Below the pieces are notes generated by a model. That model searched no databases, had not been told where the DNA came from, and saw nothing but the letters and a program-made list of their open reading frames with translations. A stretch of 18,318 nt of DNA from Acanthamoeba castellanii str. Neff. Its lineage: Eukaryota; Discosea; Longamoebia; Acanthamoebidae. A program made the position numbers and the translations under genes. Positions 9,288 to 18,221 of this stretch are shown piece by piece; position 1 is the stretch's first letter, and each line of letters opens with the position of its first letter. Location: positions 64,954 to 83,271 of the forward strand of contig NW_004457437.1 of assembly GCF_000313135.1 (NCBI RefSeq). The letters are read 5' to 3'.

Positions 9288-11240
9288 ATGCTCCGCACTG
9301 CTGCTCCCCACGCCCGCGTCGCTGTGCGCGGCAGCTCCCGTTCTGCCTCCTCGCTGAGGCTCTATGCCAGCGTCGCCGGAAAGGAGATCAAATTCGGCAG
9401 CGAGGCCCGCTCGCTCATGCTGCGCGGTGTTGATTCGCTCACTGATGCCGTTCAGACCACCCTCGGCCCCAAGGTACGCACTAGTGGCCCAAAATCCTCA
9501 TTTATTCACGCACGATCAGAAATTTTAATTCTCATCCTTACGCATTTTCATCTGCCACGCACAGGGTCGCAACGTGGTGCTCGAGCAGAGCTTCGGCGCG
9601 CCCAAGATCACCAAGGATGGTGTCACCGTGGCCAAGCACATCGAGTTCAAGGACAAGTACATGAACATGGGTGCGCAGTTGGTGCGCGGCGTTGCCAGCA
9701 AGGCCAACGACGTGGCCGGTGATGGTACCACTACTGCCACCGTGCTCGCTCGCGCCATCTTCTCCGAAGGCACCAAGGTGGTCGCTGCCGGCATGAACCC
9801 CATGGACGTCAAGCGTGGCGTCGATCAGGCCGTCAGCATCGTCGTGGGCGAACTGAAGAAGCTCGCCAAGAAGGTCACCACCACTGAGGAGATCAGGCAG
9901 GTCGCCACCCTGTCCGCCAACTCGGATGACTCCATCGGTTCCCTCATCGCCACCGCCATGGAGAAGGTCGGCTCGCAGGGCGTCATCACCGTCACTGTAC
10001 GTCACTGGCCATCTCATCATCTCATCTTCGATTTTCTCATTTCGAGGAAGCGATCAAGGGTTGTGGCGCGATTTTTTTCTTTCGATATGACACAATCACT
10101 CACTCCATCTCTTGTTATTGCCCAACACAGGATGGCAAGACTCTTGAGAATGAGGTCGAGGTGATCGAGGGCATGAAGTTCGATCAGGGCTACATCTCGC
10201 GTTACTTCGTCACTGACCCCAAGACCCAGAAGTGCGAGTACGAGGACGCCCTGTTCCTCCTCACCGACGGCAAGATCTCCTCCATCCACTCCCTTCTGCC
10301 CTGCCTCGAGGAGGTGAGCCGCGAGCACAAGAAGCTCGTCATCATCTCCGACAACGTCGAGGGCGAGGCCCTGGCCACCCTCATCATCAACAAGATGCGC
10401 GGCCTGCCTGTCGTCGCCGTCAAGGCCCCCGGCTTCGGTGACAACCGCAAGAACAACCTCCAGGACATTGCCGTCCTCACCGGCGCCACCGTCGTGAGCG
10501 AGGAGATGGGCCTCAAGCTCGAGAACTTCGAGCGCAGCTGGCTCGGTTCGTCCAAGAAGGTCATCATCTCGTCCGACGACACCATCATCATGGACGGCGG
10601 CGGTAACTCGGAGAACATCAAGGAGCGCTGCGAGCAGATCACCGAGGCCCTCCAGCGCACCACCTCCAGCTACGAGCAGGAGAAGCTGCGCGAGCGTCTG
10701 GCCAAGCTCTCCAGCGGCGTGGCCGTGCTCAAGGTGGGCGGCGCCACCGAGGTCGAGGTCAGCGAGCGCAAGGACCGCATCACCGACGCTCTGAGCGCCA
10801 CCCGCGCTGCCGTCGAGGAGGGTATCGTGCCCGGCGGCGGCGTCGCCCTGCTCCACGCCTCCAAGGCCCTCGAGGGCGTCACCGGCGCCAACGCCGACCA
10901 GACCAGCGGCATCCAGCTCGTCGCCAGGGCCATCCGCATCCCCGCCCGCACCATCGCCACCAACGCCGGCAAGGAGGGCGGCGTCATCGTCGAGAAGATC
11001 CTCCAGTCCACCGACGCCCACTGGGGCTACAACGCTCAGACCGACGAGTACGGCGACATGTTCAAGGCCGGCATCATCGACCCCGTCAAGGTCGTCCGCA
11101 CCGCCATCGACGCTGCCGCCAGCGTCTCCTCGCTCATGACCACCACCGAGGCCATCGTCGTCGAGCTCCCCAAGGAGTCCTCCATGCCCGCTGCCCCCGG
11201 TATGGGCGGCATGGGTGGCATGGGCGGCGACATGTTCTAA
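9288..11240 (+). CDS. HSP60: Mitochondrial chaperonin HSP60 (GroEL family), 3 exons
   Basis: Exons are 9288-9473, 9565-9996 and 10131-11240, giving 575 aa, a full-length group I chaperonin. It forms the ring chamber that folds proteins in the mitochondrial matrix with ATP and the HSP10 lid. The first ~27 residues ([20 protein letters not shown]) are rich in Arg, Ser and Ala with no acidic residue, as in a mitochondrial presequence. The mature part starts near VAGKEIKFG. The nucleotide-binding motif [12 protein letters not shown] is at about residues 114-125. The ATPase aspartate equivalent to GroEL D398 is D425 in [15 protein letters not shown]. The apical part includes [10 protein letters not shown] and the tail is the typical [13 protein letters not shown]. 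It uses strongly GC-ending codons, consistent with high expression. Introns are 91 and 134 bp. The E2 gene is divergent upstream, so stress co-regulation is conceivable but not shown. Confidence 0.98.
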
Positions 11241-11739
11241 GCCAACCCACCCCACCTGACCCCGACCCCCCGACCTGGAGAGCGAGAGCTAGCGACCCCA
11301 GCAGCCGATCGAAGAAGTAGAAGAGGAAGACCGGAGGAAGAGGAGGAGGAAGGAGAGGAAGACAGAGGAGAGGAGAGCCACACGACCGACCGCCGCAGCC
11401 TTGCTATGCATACCCGCCGCCCAGCCACCGTGGTCGCAGGGCGATGACCCGCCTCTTCCTTCTTCTTTCATCATCATCACCATCATCACCATCATTTTTC
11501 CCCGCTCGCCGAGTGAAGAGAGTTCCCGTTCAACCTCACGTGTCGTGTGTATCTTCTTCCTCTCCTACCCAACACAGCTGCCTCGTTGTTCGTGTGCTGC
11601 CTCCACGTCACCTGGTTATGTAGTGCTACATTTTCGGTCTTCTTCTGCTCCTGTACAGGTGGTTCAGCTGCGCCACCTTCTTGTGTGCAGTGATGTGTGT
11701 TTCTACTTCTTCTTTCATGTTCGCCTGAGTGCTTCTTGT
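11241..11739. other. Convergent intergenic region with purine tract
   Basis: This 499-bp gap separates the HSP60 stop from the stop of the minus-strand membrane-protein gene, so it should hold two 3' ends. Bases 11311-11378 are almost pure A/G on the plus strand (GAAGAGGAGGA type). The remainder is pyrimidine-rich, with (ATC)n-like sequence near 11468-11493. I see no further gene. Confidence 0.6.
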
Positions 11740-12295
11740 CTAGCCGTCTCGCTGTTTTTCCAGCCTGAACAGCTCCTGCTCTGCCCACCCCTTGTCGCTA
11801 TAACACTTGCGTAGCGCCTCCAGCTCTACTCCCACCCCAACCATGAGCAACCAAGAAGAACAACAAGAAGGTGCCATGATGGTGTTGTACCTGTGACCGG
11901 CACCCAGGCCACCTCCTCAGGGCAGTTGTTGACGGGCTCGTGCTGGGGCGCGTTCGCATAGGAGTACCTCCCCGAGCTGTCGCGTAGCCGCTGCTCGTGG
12001 CCCGACGCCACCCACGCCCCCGCGCCCATGGCCACCACCCCCAGGACGATCATGAGCGCCACCAGGCTCACCCAACCCACCTCGTCGAAGGCGCGGCCGC
12101 TCACGACGGTCCGAATCGATGATGACGAGGTCTCGGGGCTCGAGAAGGAGACTCGCCGCGGGCGGCCGCCCGAGGAGAGGCGCCCAGGAGGGGGCTGGCG
12201 CCGGCCGGAGTGGGCGGGGCCTCGCCCACCTCCTGGATGAAGGTGGGCGGCTGGGGCGAGGGGGCGGAAGCCCTGTGTCGCTTACGCGTTTCCAT
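11740..12295 (-). CDS. Small single-pass membrane protein, unknown function
   Basis: I do not recognise this protein. The best model joins 12295-12286, 12232-11891 and 11825-11740, giving 145 aa. Residues 1-50 are basic, Ser/Pro/Gly-rich and probably disordered (RRVSFSSPETSSSS). Residues about 57-79 form one hydrophobic helix (WVSLVALMIVLGVVAMGAG). A polar segment follows (GHEQRLRDSSGRYSYANAP) and then a charged tail ending FRLEKQRDG before TAG. The C-terminal exon is supported by a clean GTACAA...TAG splice that yields LEALRKCYSDKGWAEQELF. The first intron (12285-12233, 53 nt, donor GTAAGC) is the shakiest part; the GC-rich N-terminal region is open in three frames and the true start could lie further upstream. 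Orientation in the membrane cannot be determined. Confidence 0.6.
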
Positions 12296-12602
12296 GAAGG
12301 GCAGGCCGTGGTTGGTGTTGAGCTGATACGTTTTGCGAGGCGAACACAAGAACCTGGTGAAGGATGGGAGATGGGGGTAGATGACGTGTAAATCAAACTT
12401 CTCTTCTTTGTTTTTTGGGTGACGCTAGCTTCGTCACAAAAAAGGAAGTTGGCCAAAAGAAGAGATCAGCCAGCTCAAACCATGAAAGCCAAAGAAGCTG
12501 CAACAAAGCTTGGGTTACAATGCAATTCACTTGAGGAGTCTGTTAGGTCTGCTCAGCAGACGAGAAGGAAACCTGTTGGGCTGAGCTCCACCATTTATGT
12601 AA
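12296..12602. other. Intergenic: METTL 3' end / membrane-protein 5' end
   Basis: This 307-bp gap lies between two minus-strand genes. A CACCAG acceptor-like site at about 12344-12349 could open a short extra 5' exon of the membrane-protein gene (reading FLCSPRKTYQLNTNHG into the proposed start). Nothing else is recognisable. Confidence 0.5.
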
Positions 12603-13680
12603 TTAGCTGTGCGCGGTGGAGGTGATGATGTACAATTCGATGTGGGCCGATAGCTGGCTGATGTCGGTCGGACCCATGAAGGCCTCCAGCGGCACCACAG
12701 CCGCGCGCAGGCCATACTCGCGCAGCAGCGCTCCTATGTTTCTGTTCTCGCTGATGCCCCGTCCCACGTCATCATCACCACCATCATCATTGTCACCACA
12801 CCACAACCGTCGTCAGCGGCATGTCGGGAGCTTACCTGCGTTCGTGGTGGGTCATGAGCAGAAAGGACATCGGGTCGCGCCCCAGGAGGTAGCTCACGCT
12901 GGCCACGAAGTCCTCGAACTCTGGAGCCATCGCACGCCATGAGATGTGAGAGCGTGTTGTGCGTGTGCGGTTGTGCGGTGGTGCGTGTGCGGTTAGCGAC
13001 ACGTGCGTGTGCATGTGTGTGTGCGTGCGTGTGCGTGTGGCGTGTGCGGTGGCGGGTTCGTACGGGAGGAGTCGTAGAGGCAGTCGGCAGCGAGGAGCAC
13101 CTCGGGCGGCGGCGTGTGGGGGTCCATCAGGAAGGCCGGCAGGCGGCCCCACGTGAACCCCCGCACGCGGTACCTACCGCTGCCGCTGTCGTCGAGGCTC
13201 TGCGCTACGGAGCTGCGGAGGCGATCCAGCACCGGGCGGGCCTCCTCGGCGTCGGTGAACACCACCTCGGCCGCGCCCGCTTCGGCGGCCGCCATGCCGC
13301 AAGTACCCACCCCGCTGCCCAGCTGTTTGTTGCCCCCCCCCCTCTGCAACCATCAGCTCAAGGCCACGCCAGTAAAGGCCTGCACCGGCCAAAGAAAGAA
13401 GGGTGGAGCACTGGACCTCAAGTACGCGGCGGCCTCGCACGAATGCGGGGTTGCTGCAGAGGAAGGTCTTGAGCACCACGGCCGATGGCCACTCGTGCTG
13501 CCCCGTCTCTGTGCCCATGCACTCCCCAGAGCGTCTTCCTCTTCCATGCCGCAAAAAATAAAATAATATAGAAATAGAAATAATCAAAAACATCATTTGG
13601 TAGCGAAAGTCGTTCGTAGAAGTTCTGACAGCACTGCTCACAATCATGATGGCCTCTTGCTCTGCATTCTCGATCAACAT
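12603..13680 (-). CDS. METTL23-like class I methyltransferase
   Basis: This is a small seven-beta-strand SAM-dependent protein methyltransferase of the METTL21/METTL23 type (Methyltransf_16). Exons on the minus strand are 13680-13642 (tentative), 13506-13417, 13322-13064, 12920-12836 and 12750-12603, giving 206 aa; human METTL23 is about 190. Landmarks are TGQHEWPSAVVL before the core and motif I VLELGSGVGTCGMAAAEAGA, formed exactly by a splice. The acidic strand-2 end VVFTDAEE, the post-motif FTWGRLPAF, and VLLAADCLYDSSQFEDFV (motif II region) follow. The last segments are SFLLMTHHER and VVPLEAFMG, ending in HIELYIITSTAHS. METTL23 methylates histone H3 Arg in animals; the substrate here is unknown. 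The 5' end is uncertain: the ATG at 13680 is preceded by a possible acceptor (TAG at 13699), so an upstream exon may exist. Confidence 0.8.
12957..13050. repeat. GCGTGTGCGG-rich intron repeat
   Basis: Intron 12921-13063 of the methyltransferase gene is largely imperfect GTGCGTGTGCGGTT and GTGCGT units, the same low-complexity class as in the other introns. Confidence 0.75.
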
Positions 13681-13696
13681 ATCAAACTGCTCCTGG

Positions 13697-13855
13697 TCCT
13701 ACACTGTAGGAGGCGCCTCAGGCGGACCGGAGCGCCAGGTTCCGGCCTGTCACCAAAGGGGAGAAAACTCCCGGTGACCACCTCGTCGTGCCGGGCTTTA
13801 TCCCTGTTCTCGCCGCTGCAGGAGTTACGCGAGATCTTCTCGTTCTGCCCCGGCA
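13697..13855. other. Cluster of strong hairpins, candidate structured RNA
   Basis: Four successive inverted repeats are visible. TCCTACA-C-TGTAGGA is at 13697-13711. GGCG(C)CTC pairs with GAGCGCC at 712-736 of this block. GTCACC/GGTGAC at 13749-13778 encloses GGGAG-AAAA-CTCCC. TGCCGGG/CCCGGCA at 13789-13855 encloses CCTG/CAGG and CGAGA-TCT-TCTCG. This density suggests a folded RNA or cruciform-prone DNA. Strand is undecided. One minus-strand frame is also open across it, so an extra METTL exon is a rival reading. Confidence 0.3.
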
Positions 13856-14104
13856 CCCGTGTAGGCAACAACCGTCCGTACCTTGGTTCGCCCTCCGTTC
13901 AATCCTTCCAGTTGTTTCTTTTCTTCACATTTCCTGATTATAAACATCCCGTAAACTGATTTACATTTTGTCAATCTTTGAAACAATTAGGAAGATTTTG
14001 TCGTTACTCTTGTATTACCCCTTGTATTATTGGTTTTTATTCGTATTTATTCATCGTGTTCGTTTATAATATGTTCTTTTGTTTATGGCTGACACAAACG
14101 CTAC

Positions 14105-14143
14105 AATAATAATTAATAATAATTATTAATATTAATTATTATA
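14105..14143. repeat. AT-only low-complexity tract
   Basis: Thirty-nine bases of only A and T, made of AATAAT and TTAATA units and partly palindromic, lie 30 bp upstream of the elongase ATG. They contrast sharply with the GC-rich surroundings. Confidence 0.8.
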
Positions 14144-14173
14144 CAGTTGGGAGAGGCTAGCCAGAGAGATAGA

Positions 14174-15102
14174 ATGACCATGTGGGAGGACGTGGTGGAG
14201 CTGAGGTGGCTGGAGCACTACGTACCGTGGCGCACGGCCCACCTGTGGGTGGCCGACCACCCCGAGGTGCCCGTGCTCCTGAGCGTGGCCTACCTCGTCG
14301 GCGTGTTCAGCATCAAGCACGCCATGCGCGACCGCCCGGCCTTCGAGCTCAAGACGCCGCTCCTCCTCTGGAATGTGCTGCTCGCCGTCTTCTCCCTCTT
14401 CGGCTCCCTCGCCACCGTGCCCCACATCATCCGCGTCGTCCGCCAGCACGGCATCACCTACGACATGTGCACCTTTGACTCAGAGGTGCGTGTGTTGTGT
14501 CGTGTGTTGTGTCGTGTGTCGTGTGTGTGTCGTGTGTGTCGTGTGCGTGCGGTGCTGACAGGTGTGTGGAATGTGTGGAATGCGTGTGGAATGCGCAGAG
14601 TATGAACCCGTGGATTTTGCTGTTCGGGCTGAGCAAGATCCCAGAGCTGCTGGACACGTTCTTCATCGTGCTGCGCAAGCGGCCGCTCATCTTCCTGCAC
14701 TACTACCACCACGTGGTCACGCTCCTCTACTGCTGGCACGGGCTCGGGCTGCAGGCGCCCAACGGCGGCTGGTTCGCGGCGATGAACCTGGTGATCCACA
14801 CCCTCATGTACGCCTACTACGCGGCGTGCGCCTACGGCGTCCGCTTTGGCGTGGCGACGCGCCAGTCGATCACCACCCTGCAGATCCTGCAGATGGTGCT
14901 GGGCATCGCCATCGTGGTGCACAACCTGGTGGCCTGCAACACGCTCCCGACCAACTACATCTTTGGCCTCGTCATGTACGTCAGCTACGTCGTGCTCTTC
15001 ACCAAGCTCTACATCGACTCCTACGTCAAGAAGGCGAACAGGCGGACGAAGCAACCCACGACCGCGGCCGACCCCACCAGGAAGACCAAGAAGGCAGACT
15101 AA
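14174..15102 (+). CDS. ELO-family very-long-chain fatty acid elongase
   Basis: Exons 14174-14485 and 14599-15102 give 271 aa, the usual ELO length. These ER membrane enzymes condense malonyl-CoA with acyl-CoA in the first step of fatty-acid elongation. The signature blocks are LSKIPELLDTFFIVLRKRPL (K..E..DT motif), the histidine box LHYYHH at about residues 138-142, MNLVIHTLMYAYYA, and later TLQILQMVLGI. About six or seven hydrophobic segments span the protein. The C-terminus is Lys/Arg-rich (KTKKAD), compatible with a KKxx-like ER-retrieval signal. The aromatic residues in HYYHH resemble the saturated/monounsaturated ELOVL3/6 class rather than the PUFA class, but substrate choice is inference. 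I start at ATG 14174 (MTMWEDV); the second ATG two codons on is equally possible. The single intron is filled with GTGTCGT repeats. Confidence 0.95.
14486..14557. repeat. GTGTTGTGTCGT-rich intron repeat
   Basis: The first two-thirds of the elongase intron is TGTGTCGTGTG-type low-complexity sequence beginning at the donor GTGCGT itself. Confidence 0.8.
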
Positions 15103-15187
15103 ATGTACTGTAACGGCTAAAGAAGAAGACCTTTTGTTTCTATCATTATCCGCGGGTCTGGACGAGAGGAATCACAAAAAGTTAATA

Positions 15188-15256
15188 TTGTCTGGTCGAA
15201 ACGGTTTCCGGGACGGAGCGACTTGCAGTTTCGTTTGCCGTACCTTACAGGCGTAC
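15188..15256 (+). repeat. Left terminal inverted repeat
   Basis: The 69 bp starting TTGTCTGGTC match the reverse complement of 18145-18213 at 63 of 69 positions by hand alignment. Eight CpGs are intact. Past GGCGTAC the two ends drift apart, although both have GCCA shortly after. Confidence 0.93.
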
Positions 15257-15402
15257 GGAGGTGCCATGAGTTCTCCACCAATTTCACAACACATAAACTT
15301 TCTCTGCGTTTTCCAGTTTTTTGCAGACATCTCTTGTGCCGCGTCCCTTCGAGCGTAAGCGTGCCGAGTGGAAGCATTCAGAAGCTGTTGGTGGTTGAAC
15401 GT

Positions 15403-16446
15403 TTATTTGTGACGCTCCAGTATGTTCACACAATGGACATACATGTTGACAAGCTGATGGTAGGTGAGCTGTGTCAAGGCTTGAAGGAGAAGCTGCAGAA
15501 GCTGGAACTCAGGTGTCCTGTGTGCATGGATGTAGTTTTTCATGAACACAAACATGAGCTTGCAGGGGTTAAGCTCAGGTGAGTAGGTCAGGAGGAACAG
15601 ATACAAAATGCCATGGCACGCAAAGAGAAGCCTAAGCCAAGGTTGAGTGGCCCAGCCAAAGTGGATACTGGCATTATCAACAATGAAAAAGTCACCATTT
15701 GCAAGGTGGCTGGCAGCAACAGCAGCCACAACAAAGTTGAAAAAGTCCTCCTCTGAGTTGGAATCCAAACAGATGTCAATGTAGAAGGGGTTGTCTGGCG
15801 TTGCAAGGTTGGTCAGGAGGGTAAGGGAAAATGAGTCAGAGAGGTTGCCACTGTTGCACAGGATGTGTTGCTCACCAACAGGGCTGATGACTTGGGTGTG
15901 GTGAAGCTGGCACATGATGAAGTGTGACTCATCACAGAACTTGAGCTTGGCCAGGGGCAGCTGGGGGATGAGTGAGACCCACTCACAGTAATAGAGGATA
16001 TTTGCAGGGGTGTACTTGAGGACTTGATGGACCACTGGCTTCTTCCATGACCATCACCAATTTGAAAAAATGCACTGGATGAAATTGCGCTTGACCAGCA
16101 CACTGAGGGCTCAAAATTCATTGATGAAGTCTCCAAGCATGTGTGTGGGGTGCTCCTTTACTAGCTGCCATAGGACAGCTTGAATGGTGGCATCGTTGTC
16201 ACTGAATTTTAAGCCCCTGTGGGCATAAATAAAATGAGCATTAAAAATGAGGTAAAGAAATTTGGTTGGATGGGAACGCACCAATAGATGAACCTGCCCC
16301 ATGGCTGTGCATGGATCTTGAATCTTGTGCCGCCAGTAGCATGCAACATCAGGACTCTCACCAAAGGCATGTGCAGCTGCAGCATCACCAAACTGGCTGG
16401 CAAAAGCACCCAGTGCACAACAAGAAACAGACCAAAAATGACTAAA
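15403..16446 (-). pseudogene. DDE transposase of the transposon, decayed
   Basis: One minus-strand frame from 16446 to TAA at 15403 encodes most of a transposase with an IS630/Tc1/mariner-type catalytic core. It starts within FGDAAAAHAFGESPDVACYW (DNA-binding side). It continues through LKFSDNDATIQAVLWQLVKE and the linker WSWKKPVVHQVLKYTPANI. The core follows: KLKFCDESHF (first Asp, codon near 15931-15933), FFIVDNASIH (second Asp, near 15676-15678), then YSPELNPCKLMF. Relatives have Glu after NPx; here the residue is Lys (codon 15561-15559). Two TGA codons interrupt the frame at 16113-16111 and 16056-16054. A 66-nt stretch ending in CCCACAG before GGGCTT may be an intron, but its phase is unclear. 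The N-terminal exon(s) upstream of 16446 are not resolved. Confidence 0.8.
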
Positions 16447-16701
16447 TCATTCTTAATTAGAAACAAATTATTGAATCAAATAGCAATAAACTGGTGCATA
16501 CTGACATCACTGGTGTGCTTGATGGAGATGCAGCTGCTGTGGCGTGTAGATGTGGAGCCAAGGCATTTTGTGGATTGATTTGTGTTGCGCCAAAAAAAAT
16601 GGTGGTGTGACGAAAAAAAAGTGTTTCACAATCAAACAACCAATGATGACATTGCAATGATAATAATTTTTTCTTTACCTCGAATTTTGTTTTTCCAGGA
16701 C

Positions 16702-17970
16702 ATGCATTTGGCACTGCGCCCAACAACAAGCATTACCATGCATGCCCCAACACTGCTGGTTGATCCTGCCATGATCCTCTCCTATGATGACTTCTACACA
16801 GTCACCAATGCAGCCTGCACCTACCCCTGTGACTGGTTCTCTTTGGAGCACAACAGCCCAGGAGACCAGGAGCAGCTCTGTATGCCAGCACACACACTCA
16901 AGTGGGAGTGGGGGAAAGGCTTCAAGGCACCAAAAATGTGTATGACTTGCCACATCCCAAAGTACGAGGGCATCAAGAATGGCCCACCAGAGAAGCAGGT
17001 CAAGAAGCACATCTGTGTCCTCCAGCCTTGCAAGAGCCTCACTTCATGCTTGTCCCACCACTACCAGGAGTGTATGTACAATCCAAAAATGCCAAGTATG
17101 TTCTTGCTTTTAATGCTAATAATTCTTCAAATTCTAGGTGTCGCCCACAGCCAAGAACTCTTGTCATGCAAGCAGAAGCTCAAGGATGCTGAGGAGGTTG
17201 AGCGCCAAGCTGCAGCAGAGATGGCCCATTGGGAGGCTGTGCAGAGGAATCAGGAGAAGGCTGAACATTGCCTTGATTGTGGTAAGATTCAAGCCTTGTT
17301 GCACTCTATGGGTGAGGATGCCATGTGGGAAATCTTCAATGATTCACTCTCTGAATCATGCATGAAGTATGCTAAATGAAAGAGAGGGGCTTTTGTTGAC
17401 CTCACTTCTGAGGACAACCCAATGTTGGTACGCCAATCTCTAATTGTGCCATCTGTTGAAATTATTTTGTGATCTAACTTTATTTGCTGTAAGCCTTCTA
17501 AAATCACAGAAAGCCTCAAGGCCAAGCTGGTCAAGCAGGCAGCTGGCAATGATGATGACGAGTTTGAGTCTTCCCCTGCTGGCTTCCTGGCCAGCAACAC
17601 AAGTGCAGCAAGTTGGTGTCTGGTTTCATCACTCACAATGGGTGAAGTCCAGGACCACCTTCAGGCACTGCACATGGAGAAACAGTTCTCCCTTCTTGGC
17701 TGGTGTCTGTGCTCCCTGTGTGTTGCTAATCTCTCTTTTTGTTGCAGTGAACTCATTGCCCACCATGAGGAGCTCCTCTGGCAGTGCACCACCAAGGATG
17801 TGGAAGTTGAAGTCCTTGTGGACTGTGTGGAGCTTGTGCGCCATGGCCAGCTGCCCCAGTACCTGCTTGACACCCTGATGGCTGCACTTGCCCACCCACA
17901 ACCAACACCTCCTTGCCCCCCTGTGGACAACAATGTCCTGCTGCCCATTCCTGGGGTGAGCGATAAATAA
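16702..17970 (+). pseudogene. Cys/His-rich accessory protein of the transposon, unknown
   Basis: I do not recognise this protein. Exons 16702-17095, 17138-17427, 17494-17702 and 17748-17970 read in one frame (371 codons before TAA) with a single in-frame TGA at 17377-17379. Introns are very short (42, 66 and 45 nt) and all are multiples of three. The N-terminal half has a possible metal-binding region (CMTCHIPKYEG, HICVLQPCKSLTSCLSHHYQ, with Cys and His pairs). The middle is a predicted coiled coil (CKQKLKDAEEVERQAAAEMA), then an acidic DDDEFESS stretch. The end is helical and then Pro-rich (HPQPTPPCPPV). The ATG follows a plausible acceptor (TTTTTCCAG), so a 5' exon may be missing from this model. 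Divergent placement from the transposase suggests an accessory transposition or regulatory protein, which is inference. Confidence 0.6.
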
Positions 17971-18144
17971 ACACACATTTTCTAAGTATTTATTGTTGCA
18001 AAAATGATTTTATTTTTAAAAGGGCCATATATCATTTTATTAATTTAAAAAATCAAAATATATTTTGCTTCGTGCCTTCCTGTGATTGGGCACTCCTGCA
18101 TATGAAAGTACGTGTGTAGTGAGCGTAAAAGTGGTGGCATGCTT

Positions 18145-18213
18145 GTACGCCCGCACGGTACGGCAAACGTAACTGCAACTCGCTCCGTCCCGAAAACCGT
18201 TTCGACCAGACAA
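18145..18213 (-). repeat. Right terminal inverted repeat
   Basis: This is the reverse complement of the left repeat, ending ...CGACCAGACAA followed by TA. It differs from the left copy at six positions, three of them clustered near the inner end. Confidence 0.93.
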
Positions 18214-18216
18214 TAG

Positions 18217-18220
18217 GAAA
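18217..18220 (-). terminator. Pol III terminator of tRNA-Asn
   Basis: On the minus strand the tRNA 3' end (discriminator G at 18222) is followed after one base by TTTT, the canonical RNA polymerase III stop. It lies just outside the transposon's TA. Confidence 0.75.
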
Positions 18221-18221
18221 A

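Larger units (their letters stand above)
13681..14173. other. Divergent intergenic region between METTL and elongase
   Basis: This 493-bp region separates two divergent start codons. The part nearest METTL (to about 13900) is GC-rich and strongly self-complementary. The part from 13915 to 14145 is AT-rich, ending in a run of AATAAT/ATTAATA at 14105-14143 just before the elongase start, which probably includes the elongase promoter. Confidence 0.6.
15188..18213. mobile_element. TIR DNA transposon, Tc1/mariner/IS630-like, 3,026 bp
   Basis: The two ends form a 69-bp terminal inverted repeat beginning TTGTCTGGTCGAAACGG, with TA immediately outside both ends (15186-15187 and 18214-18215). This is consistent with a TA target duplication, although the TA could instead be part of the TIR. 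Inside are a minus-strand DDE transposase gene and a plus-strand Cys/His-rich gene that diverge from about 16500-16700. Both appear to contain short introns. The interior is strongly CpG-poor and lower in GC than the host genes. The right end stops 8 bp from a tRNA-Asn gene. The copy looks decayed (nonsense codons, altered catalytic residue) and would need a partner copy to move. Confidence 0.9.

Noticed and set aside
10017..11255. A 412-codon open frame antisense to HSP60
   Set aside because: It mirrors the GC-biased third positions of the HSP60 exon, has a Gly/Leu/Asp-rich composition without any family motif, and overlaps a certain gene completely.
13674..13871. Definite 5' exon of the methyltransferase gene
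   Set aside because: A minus-strand frame is open here, but it has no ATG, no resemblance to METTL N-termini, and joins to the next exon only through a guessed splice; left as an alternative to the hairpin reading.
16054..17379. UGA read as an amino acid in the transposon genes
   Set aside because: Host genes in the window do not show in-frame TGA and one ends with it; in the linker, Trp would give an unlikely triple Trp. CpG decay explains the three sites more simply, though sibling copies should be examined.
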